Of a DNA stretch of 33,670 nt, positions 1 to 8,415 are shown piece after piece; the stretch's first letter is position 1, and each line of letters begins with the position of its first letter. The stretch lies in NCBI GenBank assembly GCA_964635845.1, contig CAZWNO010000035.1:1-33670 (forward strand), written 5' to 3'. Source of the DNA: SZUA-365 sp964635845. GTDB lineage: Bacteria > Bacteroidota > Ignavibacteria > SZUA-365. The notes beneath the pieces were generated by a model. It saw only the letters and a list, made by a program, of their open reading frames with translations. It was not told the origin of the DNA and did no database searches. Made by a program: the position numbers and the translations under genes.

Positions 1-1
1 C

Positions 2-604
2 GGCGAAAAATTCAAGATCCTCGAGTGCAGCATGAAGGCCTTCCCGACCGAGGCACTGACGCACACGCATCTCAGCTGCACGCTGAAGGTCGTCACCGAG
101 AACGACATCTCCTACGACCAGATCGAGGAAGTGCGCATCACCACCATCGCCCGTGCCTGCGACATCCTTTTCGATCCGCACAAGTACCGCCCCGATTCGC
201 GCGAGACCGCCGACCATTCCCTTCCGTACTGCGTCGCGGCCTGCCTGGTGGACCATAAGATCACGACGCAATCCTTCTCCGACGAGAAGCTCAAGGATCC
301 GCGCATCTGGGAAGTCATCGACCGCATCAAGGGCGAGGCGTCACAGGAGTTCGAGCAGATGTTCCCCGCCAAGCAACCGTCACGCGTGGTCGTGACGACC
401 AAGGACGGCCGCCGCTTCGAAGAGTATCTCGAATATCCGAAGGGTGATCCGCGCGAACCGATGACCATGGAAGATCTCGAGAACAAGTTCAACGCATTGT
501 CGGCCAAACTGCTCTCCGCCGATGCCCAGGTGCAGAAGCGCGACATCATCTTCACATGCGAGGAATATTCCGCCCGCGATTTCATGAAAAGCATGATTAT
601 CTGA
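2..604 (+). CDS. MmgE/PrpD family protein (2-methylcitrate dehydratase-like), 3' part only
   Basis: The reading frame is open from base 2 and ends in TGA at 602-604, so about 200 C-terminal residues are visible and the start lies outside the window. The text matches the C-terminal domain of the MmgE/PrpD family: an HTHLSC segment, the stretch SLPYCVAACLVDHKITTQSF, and a closing VVVTTKDGRRFEEYLEYPKGDP region followed by a helical tail. Family members dehydrate 2-methylcitrate or related tricarboxylates in the cytoplasm, for example in propionate breakdown. The substrate cannot be fixed from this fragment, and no other methylcitrate-cycle gene is visible. A strong terminator lies 54 nt downstream, so this is the last gene of its transcript. 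Confidence 0.85.
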   Translation, partial: GEKFKILECSMKAFPTEALTHTHLSCTLKVVTENDISYDQIEEVRITTIARACDILFDPHKYRPDSRETADHSLPYCVAACLVDHKITTQSFSDEKLKDPRIWEVIDRIKGEASQEFEQMFPAKQPSRVVVTTKDGRRFEEYLEYPKGDPREPMTMEDLENKFNALSAKLLSADAQVQKRDIIFTCEEYSARDFMKSMII

Positions 605-657
605 TGCGATTCTCCCGAAATAAGCTGCATCCGTATGGATTTTGCCCATGATTTTCA

Positions 658-685
658 GGGTGGCCGACGGCCACCCTTTGTTTTT
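658..685 (+). terminator. Rho-independent terminator after the MmgE/PrpD gene
   Basis: A perfect 8-bp stem, GGGTGGCC (658-665) with GGCCACCC (669-676), closes a 3-nt loop. It is followed at once by a T-rich run (677-685, TTTGTTTTT). It separates the MmgE/PrpD gene from the sensor kinase at 744. Confidence 0.9.
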
Positions 686-743
686 CCGTGCGGAAACGAC
701 TAGCTTCTCACACTGATTGGCACTATAACCGCGCACCGCGTTC

Positions 744-3700
744 ATGGCGATCTCGTCACGTACCTTTGTTTTGCTCGCCGTCCTGCAGCTGCTTCCCCTG
801 GAATGCACGCTGCATGCACAGCCACGCGAGCACTTCCGCTTCGATCATCTGCGCGTGGAGCAGGGTTTATCGCAGGGCTCGATCAACGCCATGATGCACG
901 ATAGAAAGGGATTTCTCTGGATCGGCACGGACGACGGACTGAACCGGTTCGACGGCTATCAGTTCGTGGTCCTCAGGCCTGATCCTTCGGATCGGTATGC
1001 ACTGGCAGGGAATGTCGTCACCGCGCTCAGCGAAGATCCATCCGGCAAGCTGTGGATCGGGACATCGGGATCGGGTTTCCAGAGCTTCGATCCGGTGGCC
1101 TGGACGTTCGCCTCGCATCCGAGCACACTGCCGCGAGGGGCCTCGCTGCGCAGCAATGTCATCACGGCCATACAGGCCGACGCCTCGAAGCGCGTCTGGA
1201 TCGGCACCGATCACGACGGTCTCCTGCAGTTCGACATACGGACGGGTGTCCTGCGTCCATTCCCGCTTCCTTCGTCCGCGCCGGTCCGCACGGTGATGGA
1301 TATCGCTCTCACACGCACCGGAAAACTGATCGTCGCTTGCGGGCACTCCGGTTTGTTCGTGATCGATGCCCGAACCGGATACTCGCGCCATATCGACCTC
1401 GACGGCGCTTCCTCGGCGCCCGGCGGAGGTGGTGCGATGCGTGTCACGATGGACAGTGCACGGTATCTCTGGGTCGGTTCGGACAACAACCGGATCCATC
1501 GGTATGACATCCGCACGGGCAAGTGGCGTCAGTACCGGATTCCTATCGGGGTCGGCAGCAATTATGTCGTCGAGATCCGCGACATGGCCATGGATCTGGA
1601 GAGAAACCTGTGGATCAGCACCTCTGGCGACGGGGTGTTCGTGATGCAGACGGAAAGCGGATCCTTCACGCACCTGGTCGAGGATCGGCTCACACCGATG
1701 TCGCTTCCGAGCAGCAGTACACGCAGCCTCTGTGCCGACAGGCTCGGCAATGTCTGGGTCGGGACGAACGGCAGCGGCATGGGGATGCATTCTCCCGCGG
1801 TGAAGGAATTCAATCTCCTCGGCACCGGTCTGCAAGGACACGGCGACCTGACGGTGCACAGCATTCGCGCGATATGGCAAGATCGGGACTCGGTGCTATG
1901 GGTCGGTGGGTACCGTGGCTTCAACAGGGTGGACCGAAAAACCGGAGAGGTGACAGTCTACGAACGAAGGAATTACTCCGAAACGGGTACGGGGCCTCAG
2001 CGGGATGTCTATCTCCACAATGTCTTCGTCATCCATCCTGATCCCGACGATCCTGATGGCGCTCTACTTGTCGGGACAGAGGGAAGCGGCCTGTTCCGTT
2101 TCGTAAAGAAAAATGCCACGTTCCAGAGGATTCCACTCGAAGATGAAACGGGGAGCGGGACGAAGCCGCAGTCGATCATCGTAACCGAGATCTGCCGCAC
2201 GCGCGACGGTGTGCTCTGGATCGGGTGTTCCACGGGACTGTGGCGCTGGGATCCGGGGAAACGCGGGAGCCGTCCGGAACGGATTGCCGCCGAGAGCTTC
2301 GGCGACCGGCAGGGCGGCGTTTATGCGATCCATGAGGATCGTAATGGTTTGCTCTGGATCGGGACGGCGCGAGGCGGTATCGCATTGTTCGATCGATTGC
2401 TGGGCGATGTCACGGAATACCGATCACAGCCGGGCAACCACGCAGCGCTGAGCAGCAATTCGGTCAAGTGCATTTACGAAGACAGCCGCGGTATGCTCTG
2501 GGTGGGCACGACCCTCGGGCTCAACCTGATGAAGCGGGAAGATGGGAGCTTTCAGACCTTCACCACCAGGGACGGACTGCCGAACAACGTCATTTACGGA
2601 ATCCTCGAGGATGCATCTGGAATGCTCTGGCTGAGCACGAATAACGGACTCGCACGCTTCCATCCGGAATACGGCGTCGTCGCAACCTACGATGTGCACG
2701 ATGGACTCCAGGGCAACGAATTCAACACCGCCGCCTTTTTCATCAGTTCCGCTGGCGAGATGTTCTTCGGAGGCGTACAGGGACTGACATTCTTCAATCC
2801 GGATCGCATTACCCGAAACCACACGGTGCCGCCAATGGCGGTGACCAGCGTACGGGCGGGGAATCGGTCCGTCCTGCTCCAGAATGCCGGTACGGGACGC
2901 GATACAGTGATGCTGGATTACCGGGACGAGTCGATCACCTTCACCTTTGCAGCACTGAGTTTCTATCGTCCGGAGAAAAACCGCTACAGCTACAGATTCG
3001 AAGGTCGGAATGAGGACTGGATCGATATCGGGTACGAGCGCAACCTCAGCTTTGCCGGGCTGGGGCCCGGAACATACACGCTGCGCGTGAGGGGTTCGAA
3101 TAACGACGGCGTCTGGAACGAGGATGGGCTGACGGTGACACTGATCATCGAGCCCCCGTTCTGGGCGGCGTGGTGGTTCCGTGTGCTCGCGGGGCTGCTG
3201 CTCGCGGGGCTCGCATACATCGCGGTGCGCTGGCGCATGAAGCGCGTGCATGGTCAGGAGCGGAAGCTCGCAGCGGAAGTGGAACTGCGCACGAGCGAGC
3301 TGCAGCATTCGAATGCGAAGCTGCTGCTCGAGATCGAGGAACGGAAAAGGGCGGAGGCGGAAGCATACCGCGCGAATGCGACGAAATCGGAATTCCTCGC
3401 GCACATCAGCCACGAGATCCGCACACCGATGAACGCGATCCTCGGCTTCACCGAACTCCTGTATGACAGAATTCGCGATGCAGAACTCCGGGATTACCTC
3501 AACTCGATCTCCGTCTCGGGCAAGACCCTCCTCACACTCATCAACGACATTCTCGATCTCTCGAAAATCGAAGCGGGCAAGCTCGAACTCTCCTATCACC
3601 CTGCAAGCATCCGCGGCATCATCGATGAGATCAGGCAGCTTTTCGCCTACCAGATCGGCAGAAAAAAACTGGCTCTCGAGGTTCTCATCGACGAGCGTGT

Positions 3701-4478
3701 TCCGTCGCTGCTGTACCTCGATGAGACGCGGATCCGGCAGATCCTCCTCAATCTCGTCGGGAATGCCGTGAAGTTCACCGAACGGGGCACGATCACGATC
3801 GAGGCGAAAAGCGTCATGCAAGGCAACGGGAGCTGTACGCTCATTCTCACTGTCAAGGATACGGGCGTCGGCATCGCTCCCTCGCAGCAGGAGCGAGTGT
3901 TCGAACCATTCCGTCAGGGCGGTCGCGGCAGGAATACCGACTACGACGGTACCGGCCTTGGTTTGGCGATCACGCAGAGGCTGATCGAGATGATGGGAGG
4001 GGAGATATTGCTGCGCTCCCGGCTCGGAGCCGGTTCCACTTTCCGGGTCACCCTCCCGGCCCTGACCATTGCCGCGGAAACGATGGAGATGGACTTCGGC
4101 GACGCGTCCGTACCGGCATCGCAGCCGCCTGCTGACGTTCCGTCTGTCGTGGACCCCTCCGGTGTTGATGTGCCGCGGGAGGAACTTCAGCGGCTCTATA
4201 CTGAACTTTCGGGCCTGGAGCTGATCCGCTGGGAGCGGCTGAAGCGAACCTATCTCATGCACGAGATCGAAGGCTTCGCAACGGACCTGCGCCAGAGGGC
4301 GGAGACTGTCCATTATCCGCCGCTCATCGAATGGAGTGAGCGGCTGGTGCGCGAGGCGAGGAGCTTTGATATGGAACACCTGCCACGTACATTGGACGAG
4401 TTCCCGCACATTCTCGCTGTGCTGAACGAACAGGGAAATACAACCGCATCATCATCCCCGGCCTCCGAACATGATTGA
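744..4478 (+). CDS. Membrane sensor histidine kinase with two-component regulator propellers (reg_prop) and Y_Y_Y domain
   Basis: The protein has 1244 residues. It opens with a Sec signal peptide (about 1-26, ending LHAQP). About thirteen reg_prop motifs of the L/V-W-I/V-G-T type with a following G-L-x-x-F/W-D follow (about 50-660), enough for two seven-bladed propellers. Next come a Y_Y_Y immunoglobulin-like domain (about 690-800), one transmembrane helix (about 808-828), a coiled coil, a HisKA box with phospho-acceptor His890 (SHEIRTPMNAILGF) and a HATPase with NLVGNAVKF, DTGVGIA and GTGLGLA motifs (about 1000-1110). This is the layout of the Bacteroidota hybrid two-component sensors, but no receiver, HTH or AraC domain is fused. 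The last 110 residues form a helical region I do not recognise. The stop overlaps the start of the receiver-kinase at 4471 by 8 nt, so the two are probably translated together and may form a relay. The ligand is unknown. Confidence 0.93.
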   Translation: MAISSRTFVLLAVLQLLPLECTLHAQPREHFRFDHLRVEQGLSQGSINAMMHDRKGFLWIGTDDGLNRFDGYQFVVLRPDPSDRYALAGNVVTALSEDPSGKLWIGTSGSGFQSFDPVAWTFASHPSTLPRGASLRSNVITAIQADASKRVWIGTDHDGLLQFDIRTGVLRPFPLPSSAPVRTVMDIALTRTGKLIVACGHSGLFVIDARTGYSRHIDLDGASSAPGGGGAMRVTMDSARYLWVGSDNNRIHRYDIRTGKWRQYRIPIGVGSNYVVEIRDMAMDLERNLWISTSGDGVFVMQTESGSFTHLVEDRLTPMSLPSSSTRSLCADRLGNVWVGTNGSGMGMHSPAVKEFNLLGTGLQGHGDLTVHSIRAIWQDRDSVLWVGGYRGFNRVDRKTGEVTVYERRNYSETGTGPQRDVYLHNVFVIHPDPDDPDGALLVGTEGSGLFRFVKKNATFQRIPLEDETGSGTKPQSIIVTEICRTRDGVLWIGCSTGLWRWDPGKRGSRPERIAAESFGDRQGGVYAIHEDRNGLLWIGTARGGIALFDRLLGDVTEYRSQPGNHAALSSNSVKCIYEDSRGMLWVGTTLGLNLMKREDGSFQTFTTRDGLPNNVIYGILEDASGMLWLSTNNGLARFHPEYGVVATYDVHDGLQGNEFNTAAFFISSAGEMFFGGVQGLTFFNPDRITRNHTVPPMAVTSVRAGNRSVLLQNAGTGRDTVMLDYRDESITFTFAALSFYRPEKNRYSYRFEGRNEDWIDIGYERNLSFAGLGPGTYTLRVRGSNNDGVWNEDGLTVTLIIEPPFWAAWWFRVLAGLLLAGLAYIAVRWRMKRVHGQERKLAAEVELRTSELQHSNAKLLLEIEERKRAEAEAYRANATKSEFLAHISHEIRTPMNAILGFTELLYDRIRDAELRDYLNSISVSGKTLLTLINDILDLSKIEAGKLELSYHPASIRGIIDEIRQLFAYQIGRKKLALEVLIDERVPSLLYLDETRIRQILLNLVGNAVKFTERGTITIEAKSVMQGNGSCTLILTVKDTGVGIAPSQQERVFEPFRQGGRGRNTDYDGTGLGLAITQRLIEMMGGEILLRSRLGAGSTFRVTLPALTIAAETMEMDFGDASVPASQPPADVPSVVDPSGVDVPREELQRLYTELSGLELIRWERLKRTYLMHEIEGFATDLRQRAETVHYPPLIEWSERLVREARSFDMEHLPRTLDEFPHILAVLNEQGNTTASSSPASEHD

Positions 4479-5571
4479 AAAGAATCCGCTGATCCTTATC
4501 GTCGACGATGTGACCAGAAATCTGCAGGTGCTCGGCAGCTTTCTCCGTGAAGCGCAATTTGACGTCTCCGCCGCGACGAGCGGGAGGCAGGCTCTGGAAA
4601 TAGCCGCCGACGTCGATCCCGACCTGATTCTCCTCGACATCATGATGCCGGAAATGGACGGTTTCGAGACCTGCCGCCGTTTCAAGGACAACGAGAAAAC
4701 CCGCGATATCCCTGTGATCTTTCTCACCGCCAAGACGGCGGAGGAAGACATCGTGCACGGCTTCGAGCTGGGTGCGGTGGATTATATCACAAAACCATTC
4801 CAGCGGATGGAACTTCTCGAGCGGGTGCGGGTGCATGTCGACCTGCGAAGGTCGCGGCTGGAACTTGCCCGCACCGTCCGGGACAAGGACAAACTGTTTT
4901 CCATCATCGCGCACGACCTGCGCGGCCCCCTTGGCAGTTTCATGAGCATCGCGGACTATATCACCGAGCATCTCGACGAAGTGGAACTCGAGGAAATCAA
5001 GCCCCTCTTCCGGGAGATGCGGCAGACCAGCAGGGGAGTGTACGCGCTGCTGGAAAACCTGTTGGAGTGGTCGCGCATCCAACTCGGGACCATCTCCTTC
5101 ACCCCGTCGGTGTTCACACTGCGCAGCGTGGCGGAGTCCGTTGAAGCGCTTCTCGGATCGCAGATGGCGCACAAGCAGCTGACGATCGAGAACCTGATCC
5201 CGAACGACATCGTCGTCAAAGCCGACCAGCACATGATCTCCGCCGTGCTGCGCAACCTGGTCTCTAACGCCATCAAGTACACCGCACGCGGCGGACGGAT
5301 TTATCTCGAGGCCACGCGGGACTCGTTCTCGTCGCGCGCAACGCTCTACGTACGCGACACAGGCGTCGGAATGAGCGAGGAACTGCAGGCCGCGCTGTTC
5401 TCAGGTTCGCAGATCCACAGCATGCCCGGGACGGAGAAGGAGAAGGGAACGGGGTTGGGAATGATGCTGTGCAGGGAGATGATCGCCATGCACGGTCAGT
5501 TCCTGAATGTCGAGTCGGTCATCGGAGAGGGAAGCAGCTTCTCGTTTACGCTTGAACTTGCCGCGCCATGA
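4471..5571 (+). CDS. Receiver-histidine kinase (REC-HisKA-HATPase), soluble
   Basis: The protein has 366 residues. An N-terminal CheY-like receiver shows the acidic pair Asp12/Asp13, phospho-acceptor Asp56 (LLDIMMPEMDG) and a conserved Lys (YITKPF). A HisKA domain follows, with His148 in the AHDLRGPLGSF box, and then a HATPase domain (LVSNAIKY, DTGVGM, GTGLGMML). There is no transmembrane segment or signal peptide, so it should act in the cytoplasm. Its ATG lies inside the 3' end of the sensor kinase (8-nt overlap), which suggests translational coupling and a shared pathway: the upstream kinase may phosphorylate this receiver and so tune the second kinase. No DNA-binding output is encoded nearby. 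The last 26 nt overlap the end of the convergent DUF362 gene. Confidence 0.93.
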   Translation: MIEKNPLILIVDDVTRNLQVLGSFLREAQFDVSAATSGRQALEIAADVDPDLILLDIMMPEMDGFETCRRFKDNEKTRDIPVIFLTAKTAEEDIVHGFELGAVDYITKPFQRMELLERVRVHVDLRRSRLELARTVRDKDKLFSIIAHDLRGPLGSFMSIADYITEHLDEVELEEIKPLFREMRQTSRGVYALLENLLEWSRIQLGTISFTPSVFTLRSVAESVEALLGSQMAHKQLTIENLIPNDIVVKADQHMISAVLRNLVSNAIKYTARGGRIYLEATRDSFSSRATLYVRDTGVGMSEELQAALFSGSQIHSMPGTEKEKGTGLGMMLCREMIAMHGQFLNVESVIGEGSSFSFTLELAAP

Positions 5572-6664
5572 CACCGCGTTCACGGTATTCGGTGAAGAGA
5601 CCACCCCAGGGAGTTGTCGCGAGCCAGTTCTCGAAAATCTTCCGGTCCTTGATCGGCCAGCGGTAATAATCGTGGTAGACTTCTGATCCGGCGACGAAAA
5701 CGTTGACCAGCGGCGTGCGGAAAAACAGCTTCTGCATCCTTTTCAGCGGCCCGAACCACATGATGTCGCCGACGAGGCTCGCGCCGTTGTCGCCGACTTC
5801 GAAATGCCAGTTCTCTCCGCTCACATCATCGCCGACGAGCTGGATGTCTCGGACGTCTCCTGTCCCGAGTCCGCGGTCATGCGCAAGGCGGACGTACTGC
5901 AGGTCCGCGAGCGGATCGAATCCCATCAGTTTCGCTGCGACCGCGTCGATCGCGACCTGGTCGGCGCTCGCCAGTATCACATTCTTGATCTCCGGGTACA
6001 TCGTGCGCGGTCCCGGTCCGTTGCCCGCGGTTGTTCCATCCATGACCGCGAACACGCCAGCGTGAACTTCCTTCTGTATCGCGAGGAGGTCGACGAGGGT
6101 TTCGTGAATCCAGCTGTGCGTGTAATGCCGCTTGGTATTGAGCAGACCGCCGAACGCGTTCTTCATCGCTCCGGTCGTCGTCGTGTAGATGTGGCATTTC
6201 ACCGTCGGGAGATGGATGATGTTCTTCCCGAAGAAGTAGTCGGGGATGAAGATTCCTTCAGGGTAGATGCGCGGGAGGACGAGCATCTCCGCCTTTGGCT
6301 CGTACCGCACCCATGTCATGTCCTCATCCTTGAAGTTGAAGAGCACGGGAATCCCGTAATGCTTGAAAATCGGCACGTATCCGTTCAGGTCTTCGCCCTT
6401 GAACGCGTCGGTCACCACCGTCTTGTTCTGCACGCAGGTGATGTCGCCGTATCCGTTCTGTCGGAGTCCCTGGATCACGCCCTCCAGCTGCCACGGCGTC
6501 GTGTTCGCACCGGGGAAGGGGAAGTGCCAGCTGATATTGTCCTTGAGAATGGTGGTCGCGGAAGGATCCAGCGCTTCTTTCATGCCGGCGAGGTCGAGGA
6601 GACGAAGATAGTCCTCGATGACGGTAGCGGGGGATGTACGGAGAACGGCAACTGTGCTTTTCAT
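5546..6664 (-). CDS. DUF362 domain-containing protein
   Basis: The protein has 372 residues if started at the ATG at 6664 (MKSTVAVLRTSP). A start 20 codons further upstream at 6724 is possible but would run into the preceding prenyltransferase gene and lacks family similarity. The sequence fits DUF362: DNISWHFPFPGANT, then KNIIHLPTVKCHIYTTTTGA with the MKNAFGG motif, then VMDGTTAGNGPGPR and a SADQVAIDAVAAKLMGFDP segment. DUF362 proteins have no well-defined reaction. No ferredoxin-type cysteine clusters are seen, unlike the longer DUF362-ferredoxin fusions. The gene is the last of a tight minus-strand run (10 nt after the UbiA-type gene) and overlaps the convergent receiver-kinase gene by 26 nt, leaving no room for a separate terminator. 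Confidence 0.85.
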   Translation of the reverse strand: MKSTVAVLRTSPATVIEDYLRLLDLAGMKEALDPSATTILKDNISWHFPFPGANTTPWQLEGVIQGLRQNGYGDITCVQNKTVVTDAFKGEDLNGYVPIFKHYGIPVLFNFKDEDMTWVRYEPKAEMLVLPRIYPEGIFIPDYFFGKNIIHLPTVKCHIYTTTTGAMKNAFGGLLNTKRHYTHSWIHETLVDLLAIQKEVHAGVFAVMDGTTAGNGPGPRTMYPEIKNVILASADQVAIDAVAAKLMGFDPLADLQYVRLAHDRGLGTGDVRDIQLVGDDVSGENWHFEVGDNGASLVGDIMWFGPLKRMQKLFFRTPLVNVFVAGSEVYHDYYRWPIKDRKIFENWLATTPWGGLFTEYRERGVMARQVQA

Positions 6665-6674
6665 TGCTGTGCTT

Positions 6675-7577
6675 TCATCTGAAGTAAAGGATGACGACCA
6701 CCGTGGCCGCCCAGAGCATGACATTGGTGATCAGTGGAATATCCGAAAGGAACTCCGACGTCGGATCGCCGCCGGTCTTCTTCTGATGCACGAGGTAGTA
6801 ATAGCGGAAGAGCCCGTAGAGGACGAACGGCGTGGTATAGAGGAGGGAGTTGCTCCCGAACTTCTCGATGGTATCGTTGTCGACGGTGTACAGGATGTAG
6901 CAGATCAGGGTCGAAGCCGTCACCAGCGAAATCATCTGATCGAGGAAATAGGTACTGTACTCGAGCAGCACCGGCCGATGGATGTGCGCATCCGCCTCGA
7001 GCACGGTCAGTTCGTGCCGCCGCTTGCTGAAGCCGAGAAAGAGTGCGAGCAGGGAAGTGCAGATGAGCAGCCATGCGGAGATCGGTACATCGATGATGAT
7101 CGCACCCGCGACAATGCGCAGCACGAACGACGCGGCGATGGTCATCACGTCGATGATAACCGCCCGTTTCAGGAAATACGTGTAAACGACATTCAGCGCG
7201 AAATACCCGATAAGCACCAGGGCAAAGGTGGAATCGATCGCGACGGACAGGCCGATCGCGATCGCGGCGAGCACTATCGCTGCCCAGGCAGCGAGTCCGG
7301 CGGGAAGCGCACCGGAAGCGATCGGTCGCAGGCTCTTGACGGGGTGCGAACGGTCTACATCCGCATCCGCAATGTCGTTCAGGATGTACACCGAGCTGGC
7401 GATGAAGGAGAACAGGAAAAAACCGGCGATGGCTCGAAGCATGATCTCGGCTTCGAACAGGTGCAGCGAGAAAAGCAGCGGGGAGAGGACAAAGATGTTC
7501 TTCGTCCACTGCTTGATCCGCATGCTGCGGATCAGCAGATGCAGGCGGGAATCCTCTGCTTTCGCGGCACTTCCCAT
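6675..7577 (-). CDS. UbiA-family prenyltransferase, decaprenyl-phosphate phosphoribosyltransferase-like
   Basis: This 300-residue polytopic membrane protein carries the UbiA aspartate motif NDxxDxxxD (Asn67, Asp68, Asp71, Asp75). It is followed by RSHPVKSLRPIASG, the form typical of the subfamily that includes actinobacterial decaprenyl-phosphate phosphoribosyltransferase. A second motif, YFLKRAVIIDV, lies near residue 160. The N-terminal IKQWTKNIFVLSPL block is also typical of that subfamily. Family members transfer a polyprenyl group, here perhaps to phosphoribosyl pyrophosphate, at the inner membrane. The actual acceptor cannot be told from sequence. The gene follows DUF948 by only 7 nt and precedes DUF362 by 10 nt, so it is within an operon. 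Confidence 0.87.
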   Translation of the reverse strand: MGSAAKAEDSRLHLLIRSMRIKQWTKNIFVLSPLLFSLHLFEAEIMLRAIAGFFLFSFIASSVYILNDIADADVDRSHPVKSLRPIASGALPAGLAAWAAIVLAAIAIGLSVAIDSTFALVLIGYFALNVVYTYFLKRAVIIDVMTIAASFVLRIVAGAIIIDVPISAWLLICTSLLALFLGFSKRRHELTVLEADAHIHRPVLLEYSTYFLDQMISLVTASTLICYILYTVDNDTIEKFGSNSLLYTTPFVLYGLFRYYYLVHQKKTGGDPTSEFLSDIPLITNVMLWAATVVVILYFR

Positions 7578-7584
7578 TACCGTG

Positions 7585-7977
7585 TCAGCGCCCCCGGCGC
7601 CAGCGTTCGAGGAACGCTTCGACGCCGCTGCGCACGCCGGCGATGCGTCGCGCGATTCCCGTGAGGCCCGGTTCGATCTGCTCCTGCAGCAGGTTTTGCA
7701 GTCGATAGACGTTCGCGGTCATTCTCCGCACGTTCTCCGTGGCCGCGGCGAATTTCTCGCGATTCTCTTCGATGATCGCGAGTACTTCGCTCGTCTGCGT
7801 GGCGACTTCCTGGACCTTGTTTATGACCGGCGCGATCTCGTCGCTCAGGCGGCGCACATCCTCGCCGATCGTCACGAGCGTACGGCGCATCGAGAGCAGT
7901 ACGGAAATGAGCACACCGATGAGCACGATGCCCGCGATGAGCACGGCTATCAGCAGGATATCCTGGAGGGCGTCCAT
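7585..7977 (-). CDS. DUF948 domain-containing membrane protein
   Basis: The protein has 130 residues. An N-terminal transmembrane helix (about residues 6-29) is followed by a long heptad-rich helix (about 35-115) with the pattern of DUF948 proteins. These are single-pass proteins often found next to YtxH-type genes in several phyla, and that is the case here. A basic tail (ERWRRGR) closes the protein. The role is unknown; a stress-related envelope function is often assumed from the YtxH association. It lies 12 nt downstream of the YtxH gene and 7 nt upstream of the prenyltransferase gene, so all three should share one transcript. Confidence 0.8.
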   Translation of the reverse strand: MDALQDILLIAVLIAGIVLIGVLISVLLSMRRTLVTIGEDVRRLSDEIAPVINKVQEVATQTSEVLAIIEENREKFAAATENVRRMTANVYRLQNLLQEQIEPGLTGIARRIAGVRSGVEAFLERWRRGR

Positions 7978-7989
7978 CGGGACAGCCCC

Positions 7990-8388
7990 TTACGCTTCCG
8001 CCGGCGGTACGTTCTTGTCGCGTTCCTGCTTGTAGGTATCCACGCCCGACTTGACTGCGGATTTCAAACGCTCGCTTTCCTCGCCGACGCGTTGTTTCGC
8101 GCCGCTGAGAATCGTTTCAGCGTCCTTCAGCAGGGTGTCGGCGCGGCGTTTGGCCTCGCTGATGAGTGCGCCGGATTTCTCCTTGCCCTCGTTGATGATG
8201 TTCTTCGCCTTCACCTGGGCGTCCTGCAGGTACCCTTCGATGTCCTCGGCGAATTCGCCGCCTTTGGCCTTCAGGTCGCTGCGGAGTTCCCTGCCGGGCT
8301 TCGGTGCATAAAGCAGTGCAACGATACCACCGACCACCGCGCCGGACAGAAATCCCAGAAGCAGGTTGCGGGTTGCGTTGTCAGACAT
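7990..8388 (-). CDS. YtxH domain-containing protein
   Basis: The protein has 132 residues. It begins with a short tail, then a glycine-rich transmembrane segment (LLLGFLSGAVVGGIVALLYAP) ending in the PKPGRELR motif that is diagnostic of YtxH proteins. A long charged amphipathic helix (about 35-120) follows. YtxH proteins belong to a general-stress gene group in Bacillus, but their molecular role is not defined. It sits between the HIT gene (27 nt upstream) and DUF948 (12 nt downstream) in the same orientation. The ATG at 8388 is preceded on the minus strand by a purine-rich AAGGAG sequence. Confidence 0.88.
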   Translation of the reverse strand: MSDNATRNLLLGFLSGAVVGGIVALLYAPKPGRELRSDLKAKGGEFAEDIEGYLQDAQVKAKNIINEGKEKSGALISEAKRRADTLLKDAETILSGAKQRVGEESERLKSAVKSGVDTYKQERDKNVPPAEA

Positions 8389-8415
8389 AGTTGCTCCTTG
8401 TAAACATGGTTGAAG

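Noticed and set aside
718..736. Possible sigma-54 promoter (TTGGCAC) before the sensor kinase
   Set aside because: The -12 element (TTGC-type) is missing at the required distance. The nearby TATAAC could be a -10, but no -35 matches it, so no promoter was called.
2424..4409. 661-codon open frame on the minus strand opposite the sensor kinase
   Set aside because: It is a shadow of the kinase gene caused by high GC at third positions. Its translation has no recognisable domain, while the plus strand gives propeller, HisKA and HATPase motifs.
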